From positions 806,501-870,500 of the forward strand of contig CAUJNA010001469.1 in assembly GCA_963377175.1 (NCBI GenBank): 64,000 bases of DNA, given 5' to 3'. Under the pieces are notes generated by a model that ran no database searches, had not been told where the DNA came from, and saw only the letters and a program-made list of their open reading frames with translations. Positions 1-11,264 of the stretch are shown piece by piece. Both the position numbers and the translations under genes were made by a program. Numbering within the stretch: position 1 is the stretch's first letter; every line of letters begins with the position of its first letter. Source of the stretch: Effrenium voratum (taxonomy: Eukaryota; Sar; Dinophyceae; Suessiales; Symbiodiniaceae).

Positions 1-2685
1 CTGAATCTGGGCAAGTTATTTGCATGCTTGGTGTGGTTGAATATCGCTGGATTCCACTCATGTCAGTTAGTTCATTTGCCAGCGACGATGTAGGCCCTTT
101 GCTCGGGGATATGTGATGTCAGGTCTTGCAATTATTGTGAATTTCTGCATATTGATTGGCTCAGTGTGTTTAAAAGCATATACTATATTCCACTTGAGTC
201 CGTTTTTCAAATGTTCTGTTTTGACTATCTACATCCTGAAGAAATGTTCAGCATCTCTGGTTTGAAAGGGGGCTGGGATGGGAGGGTTTCCAGCCTCGCC
301 GTTACGTCCAAAGCCCCCCCCTCGAGGTTCTGCGGAGACGAGGTTCGGGGTCTTCTCCATTATATCCATTGTAGATATCGGAAGAGAGTTGGAACATATG
401 GGTCTATCTTTTTGAAGGTACCACATGTTAAAGGAGAACACAAGAAAAAACAACCACAGTTTTCGGGGTACCCTAAAAGATACCCCCAGCTGATTATTTG
501 TTTGTTCCAGATGCGGGCCAAAGTGTTTGAAGTTGGCGTGCCAAAAAGGCGGGGGTGTTTGACAGGAAAACCGAAAGCAAGCCACAAGCCAGTTGTAGGG
601 CATTGTAGGTTTCATATTTGGTGTTTGAGTCTTTGCAGCGGCTTGAATGGGGGTTTATGCGCAGCTTCAATCTTAGTGTTCATTAAAGTATTTTACACCT
701 GCACAATCAGCAACGGATGCTTTGAGGCCTTGATTCAAGCAACAAGTTGCCGGTTGCCTGATGTCGATTACATGTACCCTCATGTCCACGAACACGGAAC
801 CAGCAGAGGCTGCCTTTTAAAGGACGTTATTCTTTCAGGAACCCTCACTCGGGTTCCATGTTATTGGACAGAAGGGTAAGTTGAAGTGCAAACTAGGTGT
901 GACAAATTGTTCTTAAACAAAGCAACATGTTTTGTTGGTTAATCAGATTGTGAGTCTAGTTTTGTCCCCCCTGATGTCTACGGGTTTCTTTTTCGCCTCT
1001 CCAAGTTCATGTCTTGTTTGATGGTATCCTGTGGTTGAGAAAAAGTATGCTAATTCACACCCCGCAAAGGCACGGAGAATCCTGCCTGAGGAATACTCCC
1101 AGCAACTTGGAACCCAGGCGCGGCCAACCCTGGCGGCAATGCGCAGGCCGGAGCCGATCCAAGGGTGAGACCGTCCGAAATGCAGAGGTTCACTGGTGGA
1201 TTTCCGTTTCTTGGGAGCAAAAACATTACCCCCACCCGTTCGACGTTCGAATAGGTTGAGGACCAGAGCAGGGTGTCGCATGGCAAGCGACATATACCAC
1301 ACACTGTCCCAGATCCCCCTATGTTTGCTTTTTTGTTGTGGAGAGCTCACTTGGAGCGCTTATTCATGACATTGACAACATTACCACAGCATCGGTTTTG
1401 GGTTGGCCCCTATCGATTTGCAGGCTGGTATCTGTGGTATAGCAGGAAACCAAGGGAAACCGTGATATAAAACCTAGAAGTAAAAGTATTTGGTTGTCTA
1501 CGAATGCACCTCGGCATGGACCCCACTTAAGCTTTAGGGGCTCCCCGCGCGATGTTTTGGAGAGCCCAGCTAATTTGGCAGGAGTGCCCGTGCTCCAAGT
1601 TGCCCGGCCCGTGTTTATTTAGGGTGTATATTCAACCATGGTGTTTCAGTGGAGATATCTTCTTTCTTCGGGGGTTGCTGCACATGTTGAGCAGTGTTTT
1701 CATCTCAGAGGCAAAGAACGGCTGCTACTTGGTTTCCAGGTTTGGTTTTGGCTCAGTCCAGGTTTGAAACCTCCAAAAGTGGCAATGTCAATGGACAGCG
1801 CCAGTAAATTGCAACCTCTCTGGTCTGATAGTCATACCTGGAAGCCCTGACTGATGTGTTTCTTGTGAAGCGAGTTCTTCCGCAACCCCGCAGACCGGCA
1901 TCACCGGTATGGCGGGCAGCCGTCAGGAGGCAGGGGGCCCAGAAATTGCTGGGCAGTTGAGGGAGCGGAAGGCGTTTGTTCTCAATCCCAAGTTGCTTGC
2001 ATTGCCCCAATCTTTGTCATGCGTGCAGCAGTTTTTTTCCTGTGCAACTTGAAAGCAATCCCCAAGAGCTCCTTTTCCCTGGCTGAGGATGGCATGCATA
2101 TTGCTGACTAGTCAGGTTGAGTTACCTTCAATCCATTTCCGCTGAGGTGTCAATTTCCCTTCTTTTCTTTTCCGGGTGTCCTCTTGGTCTCCACTCAAAA
2201 CCACCCAAAAAGGATATCCTCAAGAAAGACAGACCCACTTGTTCCCACTGTTCCCCGATCTACCGGATTCAGCCCCCTTGCAAAAACCTCCAGCCTTGCC
2301 CATTGGCGAAGCGACTGGTATACTTCGGGCAGCTCCGCTCTACCGACTGCACTATGCGTACCATTTCTCCTCAGCTCCACGTATGCGAAACTTGTTGCGA
2401 AGTTTCCTGGGCCCTTGCCACTTGCCACAAGGCCCTGATTTTTCCTTCCTTCACCCGCTGAACATTCTGTAGCCGGAGTTTTGTCTGGCCATTCCTGGCT
2501 CAGAACGAGTATTGATTTAGTCAGCGTTTCTCCGAAATGCGTGAGTGCTGAGGTGCCCAGGATCGCGTGCGTGTGCGTGTTTGTTTCTTGAGGGCGCCCT
2601 TTGTTGGCTTTTCATGGAAACCAAAGGCACAACGACCATTGACTTAACACCTTTCTCATATCGAGGCCTGAAGAATAAGTCTCTT
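1..2685. other. No confident gene
   Basis: No recognisable gene. The + frame 166-879 stays open for 237 codons but shows no domain, no compositional bias and no splice context, so I treat it as chance. A GC-rich stretch around 1075-1260 is open in more than one frame and could hide an exon. A short perfect hairpin (GGAACCC/GGGTTCC) lies near 839-857. The stretch 2195-2260 resembles other AC-rich dispersed pieces in this window. Confidence 0.4.
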
Positions 2686-2850
2686 TTCTCCCTCAAGGAC
2701 GAGGAGTTGAGTTGGTTTTGGGACGTCTTGCTGAAGCGTTTGACAGTTGCCGAGCCTCAGCTCACGGAATTCTGCGGCAGAGGTGCTGCCAGGCCTCGGA
2801 TAGGCGAAGAGAAAGTCATCGTGGCCACGAGTCGCCGAAGAGCAGACGGC
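2686..2850 (+). CDS. Exon-like segment, function unknown
   Basis: A frame opens after a pyrimidine-rich tract (about 2678-2695) and reads like a helical, charged protein segment (DEELSWFWDVLLKRL, then PQLTEFCGRG). Composition turns GC-rich only here. I recognise no family. No start codon or clean splice sites can be fixed, so the edges are approximate. Chance is possible because a second frame overlaps part of it. Confidence 0.22.
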
Positions 2851-2979
2851 GCAGGATCCTTTTTGGCCGGTCAAGGAGTACAAGGGGGAAGTGGTATCTG
2901 GTATCTGGCGCTCAGGTGAAGGCAGCGTCGGACTACCCCAACAGGTGATTTTGATTTGTTGGGCCCTCATAGTAAATCA

Positions 2980-3024
2980 ATATATATATATATATATATG
3001 TATACATATATATATATATATATT
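2980..3024. repeat. (TA)n palindrome centred on GTATAC
   Basis: About 10 TA units lead into GTATAC at 3000-3005 and are followed by a mirrored TA run, giving a near-perfect inverted repeat of about 44 bp. It could extrude a cruciform. No gene feature is attached to it. Confidence 0.9.
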
Positions 3025-3700
3025 TTTACGCGTCCACATCAGGGGCAAAAGGCCACACAATAACAAGTTACAGGTGGACGTACACAAGCAAGCCAACTCG
3101 CAAGCTCTTGCAGTCCTTGCAACATTTCAGGCTTAGGAGACCCAAGTTGATGTTTAGCTTTGTTGTCTAGGCCTGCCTGCCAGGTTTTCTGTTGAACTGG
3201 CTATATGCTCCAGTTGCATCCTATGGTCAAACAGGCTGACCAACATTGCCACAATTGCATCAAATGGATTTTAACAAAATCATGCAAGATTATGTGTGTT
3301 TGTGTAATATTGCGCCACTCATGCCTGCCCCAGTTTCAGAGGAGAAAGCAACGTGAGTGCCTTTGTCCAAACGGTGTTGGGGTGGGTCGGGATTTTCTGG
3401 ACCCCTGGATTTAAACCAATCACCATGAAAGTTCTTGTTTAGGGGAACCATCTGACCATGACCCACCCACATACTGTCGGGTGAAAGTATATGGCACAGT
3501 TCCTGAATGTCTTGTTCAGCCATGCCCGCTTGGAAGAGAGCACGGTCCCTGACAAGTTGCTCCCCCCGGAATTCGAAGTGACACCCAGCCGCCAGTGGCC
3601 GGGTCACAAGCAGCCTCGACAGCCCAAAGCCTGAGGCCAAGGAGCGCCCCTCGTTATGAGCAGATGTTTATTAATGCGGGGTTCACGCTAAGATCCGTAG

Positions 3701-3855
3701 GGAGGTTTGGCCGCGGCGCAGCGTCTAGCGTTCGACGCTCTGCTTCAGTCGAAGCCGGAGAGCGACATGGTGAAGAAGTGGCACAAAGCCTCCAGGCTGG
3801 AGCGCCAACCAAGTTCCACCATGGGAGTGCGTTCCGGTTTTGTCATCGCTTCCCT
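3701..3855 (+). CDS. Exon-like segment, function unknown
   Basis: The frame begins right after a CGTAG that could serve as a 3' splice site (ends 3700). It reads GGLAAAQRLAFDALLQSKPE followed by DMVKKWHKASRLERQPSS. It is GC-rich, Ala/Leu/Lys-rich and helical in look, unlike the AT-richer flanks. The open frame runs on past 3855, where coding character fades into non-coding repeats. No family is recognised. A second frame over the same bases is also open but is less protein-like. Confidence 0.33.
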
Positions 3856-3859
3856 TAAT

Positions 3860-4984
3860 AGGGATAGTTTAAGGGAAAGGGAACCCTGGCAACCTTGAGT
3901 TCCTTACTCTAAGGACTGTCCCTGGGTTTCATTGTCGCCTAAGGCCTTCCAATCCCTAAGTAAAAAGATAGAATCCTGTCCTGGTGAAGGGGAAAGTCTT
4001 CATGCCTTCTGAGGTATCCCTTATGTAGTGGCTACAGAAAAGTTGCATGTGCCATACTTGCTTAGATGCTAGGGATGGTGGAAACTGTCTTAGGTCATAA
4101 AGCTGCTCCCACACAAAAAAAACACGTCCAGCGTCGGGTTTGAGGTGTGATTGGATCTTTGACTCTGGTCACAGAAAGAGTCAGAATGGATGAAACTAAC
4201 CACTGTGACGCCGTTTGCCTTGGGCTCCTTTTAAAATCGCCCAACAAGGGCTGAGTCCCTTTGGGTGCCAGCGCAAACGTATTTGGGTGTTTTTAGACAT
4301 AGTCCCTCAGTTTGGTTGAACTTAGAGGGAAATCCAAAGCATAACTTGGTGTGGTATGTGTTTTGCGAACCTGCCTGGGCGATGCGAGACCGATATGTGG
4401 ATGGGACATTTTCCTTTGCGGCTGACAGCTTCGAACTCGAACCTGTGTCCCTCAACCTTGATCAGCATGCATACTCGTTTCGCAAACTGAGGCAACCGAT
4501 TGTGGGAATCCCTCTAGCACAAGCCGGAGATTAAGGGTAAGGGGATCAAAAAGCTCTAAATGTTGCTTGACTGTTGTATTTCATTTTTGGGGTTTGGTCT
4601 GGGGGTCAGTGGAAGTCTTTGACTCATGAGGATATGTGGGGCCCAGCCAAATGCCCCGCTTAAAAACACAAGGGCCGCACATCTTTTGGAGCATTAGTAT
4701 TTTTGCCCGGGACTCATGTCGTTTGTAGCGTTCGGGACCATTTCGCACCTTTGCCTTTAACTCAATCGAATATCAAAGCACGTAATGGACTTTTAGGAAA
4801 TACCATTTGAGTCATCAACAACTTCAGATTCTTTTGGCCAGTCCACTCGCGAAGTGATCGGCCCGGGATGGAAATATCGCAGGTCTGTGAACACGCGGGC
4901 AGCGCGCGCAGCGCCTTCGGCAAAGGCCTGCGGCCTGTGCGTGCCATTGGTTTAACTTATGGGTCTCAAATTGGTTTGAGGTAT
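3860..4984. other. Non-coding stretch
   Basis: I see no gene. The + frame 4265-4534 is open for 89 codons but has no recognisable motif. No tandem repeats. Confidence 0.4.
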
Positions 4985-5112
4985 TCCCAGTGCTTCCAGC
5001 TACTAGTACCACTAGAGCAGCTAACCTGAAAACATGCATTGTAACACCTAAAGGTAAGAAACTCGAAGGGTTGCCCACTATAGTTATAGTGGCTTGCCTG
5101 GAAGCACTGGGA
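4985..5112. mobile_element. Small TIR element, CCCAGTGCTTCC family, full copy
   Basis: A 128 bp unit with perfect 15 bp terminal inverted repeats: TCCCAGTGCTTCCAG at the left and its reverse complement at 5098-5112. Similarity between the two ends extends loosely inward (both contain CCACTA-like sequence). It has no coding capacity, as expected for a MITE. The flanks (GGTAT and TCAAC) do not show an obvious target-site duplication. A related full copy lies at 61214-61313, and single ends lie at 38668 and 62858. Confidence 0.75.
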
Positions 5113-7370
5113 TCAACAAACGGTACCAACAGGAATGAAACAGCAGCTAATGGGCCCATTGATGAAACAGTTTTTTTTGATCCGAGCAGCCCCCTAGGAC
5201 GGGTTTGATGGGTCAGCATGCCGGTCGGCGAATCGTTGCAATTGGTTCCATTTGCCCCGGTTACTCGGGACTTACAACCGTGGTAATTTCGTGGGTTACC
5301 ATGACCAAGCATCTTAGTGGCAACCCTTGGTGCGCTTTCGCGCCAAAGGTTGTCAGCAACGGTTAGCAAGTTGGAGCAACGGGTTTGCCCTGTCGAGAGC
5401 GGGCTAGGGTTGCTTTTTGCGATCTTCTTGAGATTACTCCTTGGAAATGAATACCTGAAACAAGTGGAACATAGGGAAAGGTAGAAACAACATCACAGAT
5501 CTGAAACAAGACAACCTTTTTTGGCAACCTTCATGGGGGTTCGGGTGTTTTACCTCTGGAGCATGGATCGGTGAGCTCGTGACAGGTCCACCATGCCAAA
5601 ATACTCTGTCTGAAGATCCCTGGAACATACCTACAGGTAAACCCTCAGAAGCCGAAAATAAGACGTACCCTTTCCTCACGTCCACCTTGCCATGGAACCC
5701 AAGGTTTCCGGATCCTGGAAGACGATGTTCCTTCAAAAGGAACCGTTTCTCAGGCGGTGTCCATGGCAACGTGGACAGGAGGGTAAGCCTTTACACAATC
5801 TCGGGCTGCTCAAAGGTGTCGATTCTTCCCGATCTCAGCTTCCTCCCGATTGGTGAATCCAAACCACAAACAGAGAGTTTCCTGACAATCCCTGGTATGT
5901 CAGCAACTTACTTCTTGAATGGATTGAGCAAGCAAAAAGCCAGACAAATGTGTTTGCCGCTAGATTGGTCTTCCCAAGGCACACTAACTTGCAAGGCACA
6001 ACACGGGCCCTTTGCAAATGTCCCACAAATCAAATGCACAGAGTCCCAAACAATCAGCTCGTGTATGCTTTGTCCCCTTTCACCCTTCGCCCTCTTTGAC
6101 CAGTATCTAGGGCGACTTCGAACCAATACGACCTCCTCCTCTCCAAGCCACCCCCCCCCCCCCCCGCCGCGAAATAATCATGGTCCACGGTTGAGATGAG
6201 TGGTGAATCAACCTCTAGAACCTTTCTAGAATTCGGGCAATGAATTCTCACGGGGGCACCCCACCAAAAGTGACATTTATATCCCCACCTAAATGACTGT
6301 TCATGAGAGGGTCCCAGATTAAAATTCCAACTCACGTACAGCGAAACGACCAAAGCCACACGGATAGATGCTTGGTATTGGCACCGTCCTGGCTTGTTTT
6401 GCAGGAACCGCATTTCTACGCTTGTGACAGCGTTTTTGGAGCTCCAAGGACCCTTCTTGGTTAGTCACACGTTGTTTTTCTTTCAATCTATCCTCAAAAG
6501 GAAGTCCCTGGTTGTGAGACACCCACTTACCCACCTGCAAGTTAACATGGAACTCACAAAGAAGGGGGTCGGTAGTACGTGTTTTGATGGGCCGTACTGC
6601 AGCCGTGCTGGTCAGGCGAGATTCTTCGGGCCGAAGTGAGAAACAAATCGGCGGAAAGAGCAATGCCTGGAGTCTCCTCCAAAACAATTTTAGATTTTAG
6701 GGTAGACCGATGTCTTGCAGAAATTATGTCTGTGTACTCCAGGTGTGCAGCGAGGCCCTTAGAAAAAGCCTTCCACGTGTCAGCGACATGTCCAAGGCTT
6801 TCAAGCCTTCTCATTGCTCTTTGGGGCGCCTGAACTTTCACCAAATGGCACTGCCAAAGGCATGCCTTCAATATGCATACCATGAAGGCACTTTCAGCAT
6901 CATGTCTTGAATGCATTTGGATTTATGGTTGTCCAGCCTAGCTACTTGCGTCACAACTTGCTTCAACAGCTCACGCAGAGTTTCTGAGCATCTTTCACAT
7001 CTTCTCATGCATGGGTCCCCCTGGGACAAGGCAGAATCGGTCTCACCAGTAGGTCGAGATTCGCGGACCGTTCGCGGATTCGCGCCGGCGAAAAGATCTT
7101 GCAAGCTGCCCCAGTGCTTCCAGCTGCGCAAATAAACAGTTGCATTTCCAACTTTGGATTGTGAGCTGGGAGAATAACGGAACCCTCTCTTAGGAATTCT
7201 GCACATAGGAACCTCCAGAAAAGACTGGTCTTAGCAACTCTGGGAAGGGTTGTCCCACAAAATGGTTTTCCTTTTGGTGTTCCTTAACACCATCAAACAA
7301 GGGCGTCCCCCAAATACACCAGCATAGACCCACAGAGCACAAAACATGCCAATGATTGCAACACCACCAC
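5113..7370. other. Non-coding stretch with a C15 run
   Basis: No gene can be supported. A run of 15 C lies at 6151-6165. The stretch 5579-5790 has several short hairpins (for example TTCCTTCAAAAGGAA near 5729) and may hold a decayed repeat. The + frame 5579-6199 is open but ends in the C run and shows no motif. Confidence 0.4.
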
Positions 7371-7672
7371 CACACCACTAACAGCACCCCCGAAGAGCGC
7401 CCCAAACAGCACTCGGCCGTCAATCTCTACAAAAGCGCCCGCGCTGTCGCCCCGAACACGAACAGCAACCAGGCGTCAATCTCGCGAAAATGTGCCCGAA
7501 CAGTCACCAGCTCCTCAAACAGCACCACCGACAGCATCCCACAACGCTATCTGTACCAGAGCCAAAAACTGCACGCCCGAAAGCACCAGCCCATGACCCT
7601 CGCAAATCATTTTCCCCCTTTTTCCTCTTTTGTTTGGAAGTTAGAGCCCCTAAAGCTATCTGGGGAAATCAT
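7371..7672 (+). repeat. Dispersed repeat, copy 1 of 2
   Basis: A stretch rich in AACAGCACCCC-like words, followed by a tail containing AGTTAGAGCCCCTAAAGCT. It is similar in word order to 16547-16755, whose tail reads AGTTAGAACCCCTATAGCT. Both copies also share a GTCAATCTCGC word. No coding signal or clear termini. Confidence 0.6.
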
Positions 7673-7712
7673 CTCCTGTTTCGCTTATTTGAGTTTCCTC
7701 TGGTAGTGAAAC

Positions 7713-7937
7713 AAGCCGAAGTGGAAGCCCAAAAGCTCGCTGCCGCAAGTTCCTGCCGCGACGCAACGCACGGCCTCGAGCTCAATGAAGAGCTTCCCCC
7801 ACAGGCTGGAGATTTTTCTGCGGCCAGGCACCATCGACAAGGCTGCGCGGGAAGCACTACTTGGCTTTGGCTTTGGAGACAGATCACATCAACGCAAGCC
7901 GCGCCAAAGTCTTTGGAGGGGAGAGCAACAAGCCTAG
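7713..7937 (+). CDS. Exon-like C-terminal segment, function unknown
   Basis: A frame of 74 codons ending at TAG 7935-7937. An internal ATG at 7783 starts MKSFPHRLEIFLRPGTIDKA and is followed by REALLGFGFGDRS and a basic tail. The basic, Gly-containing C-terminus and GC-rich codons look like a real last exon. A competing + frame and a − frame are also open across it, so the frame choice is tentative. No family recognised. Confidence 0.28.
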   Translation, partial: KPKWKPKSSLPQVPAATQRTASSSMKSFPHRLEIFLRPGTIDKAAREALLGFGFGDRSHQRKPRQSLWRGEQQA

Positions 7938-8631
7938 GAGACTTTGGCTTCACTTCTTGCAACTCAACAACTTGAGGGGGACCTTATCCGAGCGCCAAAC
8001 TGCTTGAGCCGCTCCTCCATTCACAACCCATTGCAGCGGGGTGCTTTTGCAACCACAAGGCTTCGTGAGGGTAGTGCAGCTGCATCTCGATGTCACCTTC
8101 TATCATCTTCACAATGGCAATAAAGATACCCATGCCGACGAGCCGTGCCAACGAACGTGCTCATCCTGTCCGCGAAAGTGGCATACGAGCCAATGTGGGC
8201 GCCCGCAGCGACAACCACGTCACCCCTTCGATCGCGCAAGGTGACTTCTGATGGCAAGCGTGCGATTCAGACACTGCGACAAGTGTTGTGCTTTCAGACA
8301 TGCAAACTTACTATTCCGCCACAACTGGATTTGCCATCGCAAGAAACCAAAGGCCTCTCTCACTCTCGCTCGCTCCCCGAAAAAAAACATCCCACAGCAA
8401 GGGCCAGGTTCATGGCCCACCAAGAAGTTGAAAGGCGAAGCTGTCGTCCGTTTGGTCCTTGATCCTGGGGCCAATTGCGTCGCCAAGCTCCCATAGGCTT
8501 GCTGCTGCAACCTGGGCAAGAGGTATATATCATATATATGAGCGTCCGCCATAACCTCTGGAAGACCAATATGTAAAGGGCTGGACATGACATACCAACA
8601 TGTATGGTAGGATGTGCCAAACGCATGCGAA
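7938..8631. other. Non-coding or undecided stretch
   Basis: Open frames of 67-122 codons occur on both strands (8041-8588) and overlap each other; none shows a motif. A short TATATATCATATATATGAG tract lies at about 8524-8542. Confidence 0.35.
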
Positions 8632-8659
8632 ACGATAGGGTTACAAAAAGAGACGATAC
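8632..8659 (+). repeat. Direct repeat, left copy
   Basis: ACGATAGGGTTACAAAAA followed by GAGACGATAC. The same word recurs in the same orientation at 14396-14422 with only the middle A/G tract differing. Between the copies lie the tandem array, the Cys-rich frame and the broken transposase gene. The short ACGATA core also occurs three times at 11653-11681. Confidence 0.75.
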
Positions 8660-9000
8660 CTCAAGTAAACATGTTTTGTGTACGGGCCACCGGGCCACCC
8701 ACAAGTGCATTTGCCGGTCTTTGTGAGCCGTTTTTCCACTCACAGCATGTCATGGACAGTGAGCACCCGCTATCGGCTCTCCGGCTTGCATGCCGGGGAC
8801 ACGTACAGCGCCTAAGCTGCAAGATGATTGCTCCTTCCAGGCACATTGAATCAGCGAAATGTCCCACATTCTCTGAGGAATCTGGATTTCACCAGAAGGG
8901 CAGCAGTTCCGGAGCCGGAAAGCGGCCGTGCAGAATGGATTCAAGGACAGGTTGGCCCTTTTGGCACTTCTTGTTGGGAGTGGCTAGGGTCCAACGATTG

Positions 9001-9060
9001 GAGGTGGTGGTGGTGGTGCTGGTGGTGGTGCTGGTGCTGGTGCTGGTGCTTGTGCTGGCG
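9001..9060 (+). repeat. GGT/GCT trinucleotide repeat
   Basis: About 20 GGT and GCT triplets in a row. Depending on frame it would encode poly-Val/Leu, poly-Gly/Ala or poly-Trp/Cys. It lies inside a stop-free frame (8614-9543) that I do not trust as a gene because the repeat itself suppresses stops. Confidence 0.85.
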
Positions 9061-9488
9061 GCGTTGGTCGCTGCTCGTCGCTCGGCCGTTCCGCCGTTTG
9101 GACCGTGTTTTTTTCTTCGGCCCTTCTTTCGTGGGCGCTCAGGTCCTTCCTCGACGGCATCGTGCAGGACCAGCGGCGCCTTGGCTTTGGGTCGGGCGCT
9201 GTCGTTCGTGTTGGGTCGCGGGGTCGCCCCGTCGGTCGGGTTGATCGAGTCGCTCGGTTGCTCGGTTGTTTCGGTCGCTCGTCTTGCTGAGTTGCCGGGC
9301 CTGCTTTGCTTCCCTGTTTGTTTTGCTGCGCTTTGTTCTGTCCGCGTGTTGCTCAGGTACTTTGAGAACTTCTTGACGGACCTGGCGGGTCTTGGTTTTG
9401 GGGCAGACGGCTGGGCGGTTCGGCTGCGGTTTCTGCTGGTGCGGCAGGCGCAGTCGCTCTTTCAAGGCTCAGCATTGTTTTCAACTAA

Positions 9489-10610
9489 AAGGCTTGTTTG
9501 GGCACACTGCGCAGGACTGTGCGGGGTTACCAAGTGCTCGTGAAAGGGCGCCTGCGCCAGTGGTTCAGGATCGTGAGCTTCGTTTTGAACTTGACTGACG
9601 GTTTGTTTGCGCACCCTGCGCAGGACAGTGGGGGATTACCAAGTGCTCCCAACGGGGCACCTGCGCCGGTGGTTCAGGACTGTGGGCTCTGTTTTGAACT
9701 TGAGAGCTTGTTGGTGCAGCCTGCGCAGGACGGTGAGGGGTTAACAACTGCTCCTGACGGGGCACCTGCGCCGGTGGTTCAGGACTGTGCTTCATTTGCA
9801 ACTTGAAATTGGGTGCCCTCACTGCGCAGGACGGTGGGGGATTACCAAGTGCTCCTGCTGGGGCACCTGCGCCGGTGGTTCAGGACTGTGCTTCATTTGC
9901 AACTTGAAATTTGGTGCCCTCACTGCGCAGGACGGTGGGGGATTACCAAGTGCTCCTGCTGTGGCACCTGCGCCGGTGGTTCAGGACTGCGAGCTTTGTT
10001 TAGAACTTGGCAGCTTGTTGCCGCACCCTGCGCAGGACGGTGAGGAGAATCCAAGTGCTCGAGACGGGGCACCTGCGCCGGTGGTTCAGGACTCGGCTTT
10101 GTCAACCAAAGTTTGTTTGCGTAGACTGCGCACAACGGTGAGGAGAAGCCAAGTGCTCCTGACGGGGCACCTGCGCCAGTGGTTCAGGACTGTGCTTCAT
10201 TTGCAACTTGAAATTGGGTGCCCTCACTGCGCAGGACGGTGGGGGATTACCAAGTGCTCCTGCTGGGGCACCTGCGCCGGTGGTTCAGGACTGTGCTTCA
10301 TTTGCAACTTGAAAAACTTGAAATTGGGTGCCCTCACCGCGCAGGACGGTGAGGAGAAGCCAAGTGCTCGAGACGGGGCGCCTGCGCCGGTGGTTCAGGA
10401 CTCGGCTTTGTTTTCAAATAAAGTTTGTTTGCGCAGACTGCGCAGGACGGTGGGGAGTTCCCGCGTGACAGGGCGCCTGCGCCGGTGGTTCAGGACTGTG
10501 TTTCGTTTGCAACTTGAAATTGGGTGCCCTCACTGCGCAGGACGGTGAGGAGAAGCCAAGTTCTCGCGACGGTGCTGCTGCATCGGTGGTTCAGGACACG
10601 GCTTTGGTTT
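9489..10610 (+). repeat. Tandem array of 11 units, about 101 bp each
   Basis: The word CCTGCGCCGGTGGTTCAGGA or a near match starts at 9551, 9660, 9765, 9866, 9967, 10072, 10170, 10271, 10381 and 10476, with a decayed eleventh at about 10576. Spacings run from 95 to 110 bp. Each unit also carries TGCGCAGGACGGTG. In one frame a unit reads PSAPDGAPAPVVQDC, but unit lengths are mostly not multiples of three, so no single frame crosses the array. The array grades into the Cys-rich open frame downstream. Confidence 0.9.
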
Positions 10611-10667
10611 TCAATTCGGGCCAAATTGTTTTGCATGCGCTGCGCAGGACAGCGAGAAGAAGCTTAG

Positions 10668-11264
10668 CCTTCACTATGGCGCTCCGCAGGACTGGGCGGT
10701 TTCGCTTTTGTGCGCGTGAACGCGTGGAACTTGCAGGACTGCGCAGGGGAACAAGATGAGGCGCTGGCGCGCACCCCGGGCAAAAGACTCCTTGAGCCTC
10801 AGAGTTCGCCTGAGAAGTCCGCGCAGCCTTGCTGGGAACGGCGCCTGCGTTTGAAGACAAAGGTCGATCTGACTGTGCCACCAGAGCTTCTGAAAGAGAT
10901 AAGGGACGCTGAAGAGTGGTTTGGCCATGGAGAGCAAGGCAACCCTTTGGGCAAGTCTTACGGGCGTGAGGAGAAGCCCAATTGTGTTTTTTGTGGTGCC
11001 GAAAAGCACCAAGCGAAATGGATGACCCGCCGCAGTGGGCAGGGCAATGTCAAAACCAACGGCGGTGTTTGCTACAGCTGTGGTAGATCCTGTTCCCTTT
11101 TAAAGCTCCCGAGAAACGCTCACATCTTTAGCGCTGTGCCGCGTGCTCAGCGCTTGATGCTCCTCAAGTCTTGGGAAATTCGATCCAAGTTGCAGGCTGC
11201 TAGCCTGGACATTTGTGGTTGCATTGATTGCACTGAGGGTCAGTCAGCAGTCGACGTCGACTAA
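10668..11264 (+). CDS. Cys-rich zinc-finger-like protein, partial
   Basis: The open frame starts just after TAG 10665-10667 and ends at TAA 11262-11264. It has no ATG in its first 110 or so codons, so its true start must lie upstream, through splicing or through the repeat array, or the gene is broken. The middle holds CVFCGAEKH, then GGVCYSCGRSC about 20 residues later, and near the end CGCIDC. These paired Cys suggest one or two zinc-binding knuckles, possibly DNA- or RNA-binding. The C-terminal part is helical and basic (RAQRLMLLKSWEIRSKL). It sits 500 bp upstream of the transposase-like gene on the same strand and inside the same direct-repeat bracket, which suggests an accessory protein of one mobile element. 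No named family recognised. Confidence 0.5.
   Translation, partial: PSLWRSAGLGGFAFVRVNAWNLQDCAGEQDEALARTPGKRLLEPQSSPEKSAQPCWERRLRLKTKVDLTVPPELLKEIRDAEEWFGHGEQGNPLGKSYGREEKPNCVFCGAEKHQAKWMTRRSGQGNVKTNGGVCYSCGRSCSLLKLPRNAHIFSAVPRAQRLMLLKSWEIRSKLQAASLDICGCIDCTEGQSAVDVD

Noticed and set aside
4824..5369. 181-codon − frame
   Set aside because: It runs across the 128 bp TIR element and has no motif; the open frame is chance.
9489..10610. CRISPR-like repeat array
   Set aside because: Units are about 101 bp with no unique spacers between short repeats; the whole unit is repeated, so it is an ordinary tandem array in eukaryotic-style DNA.
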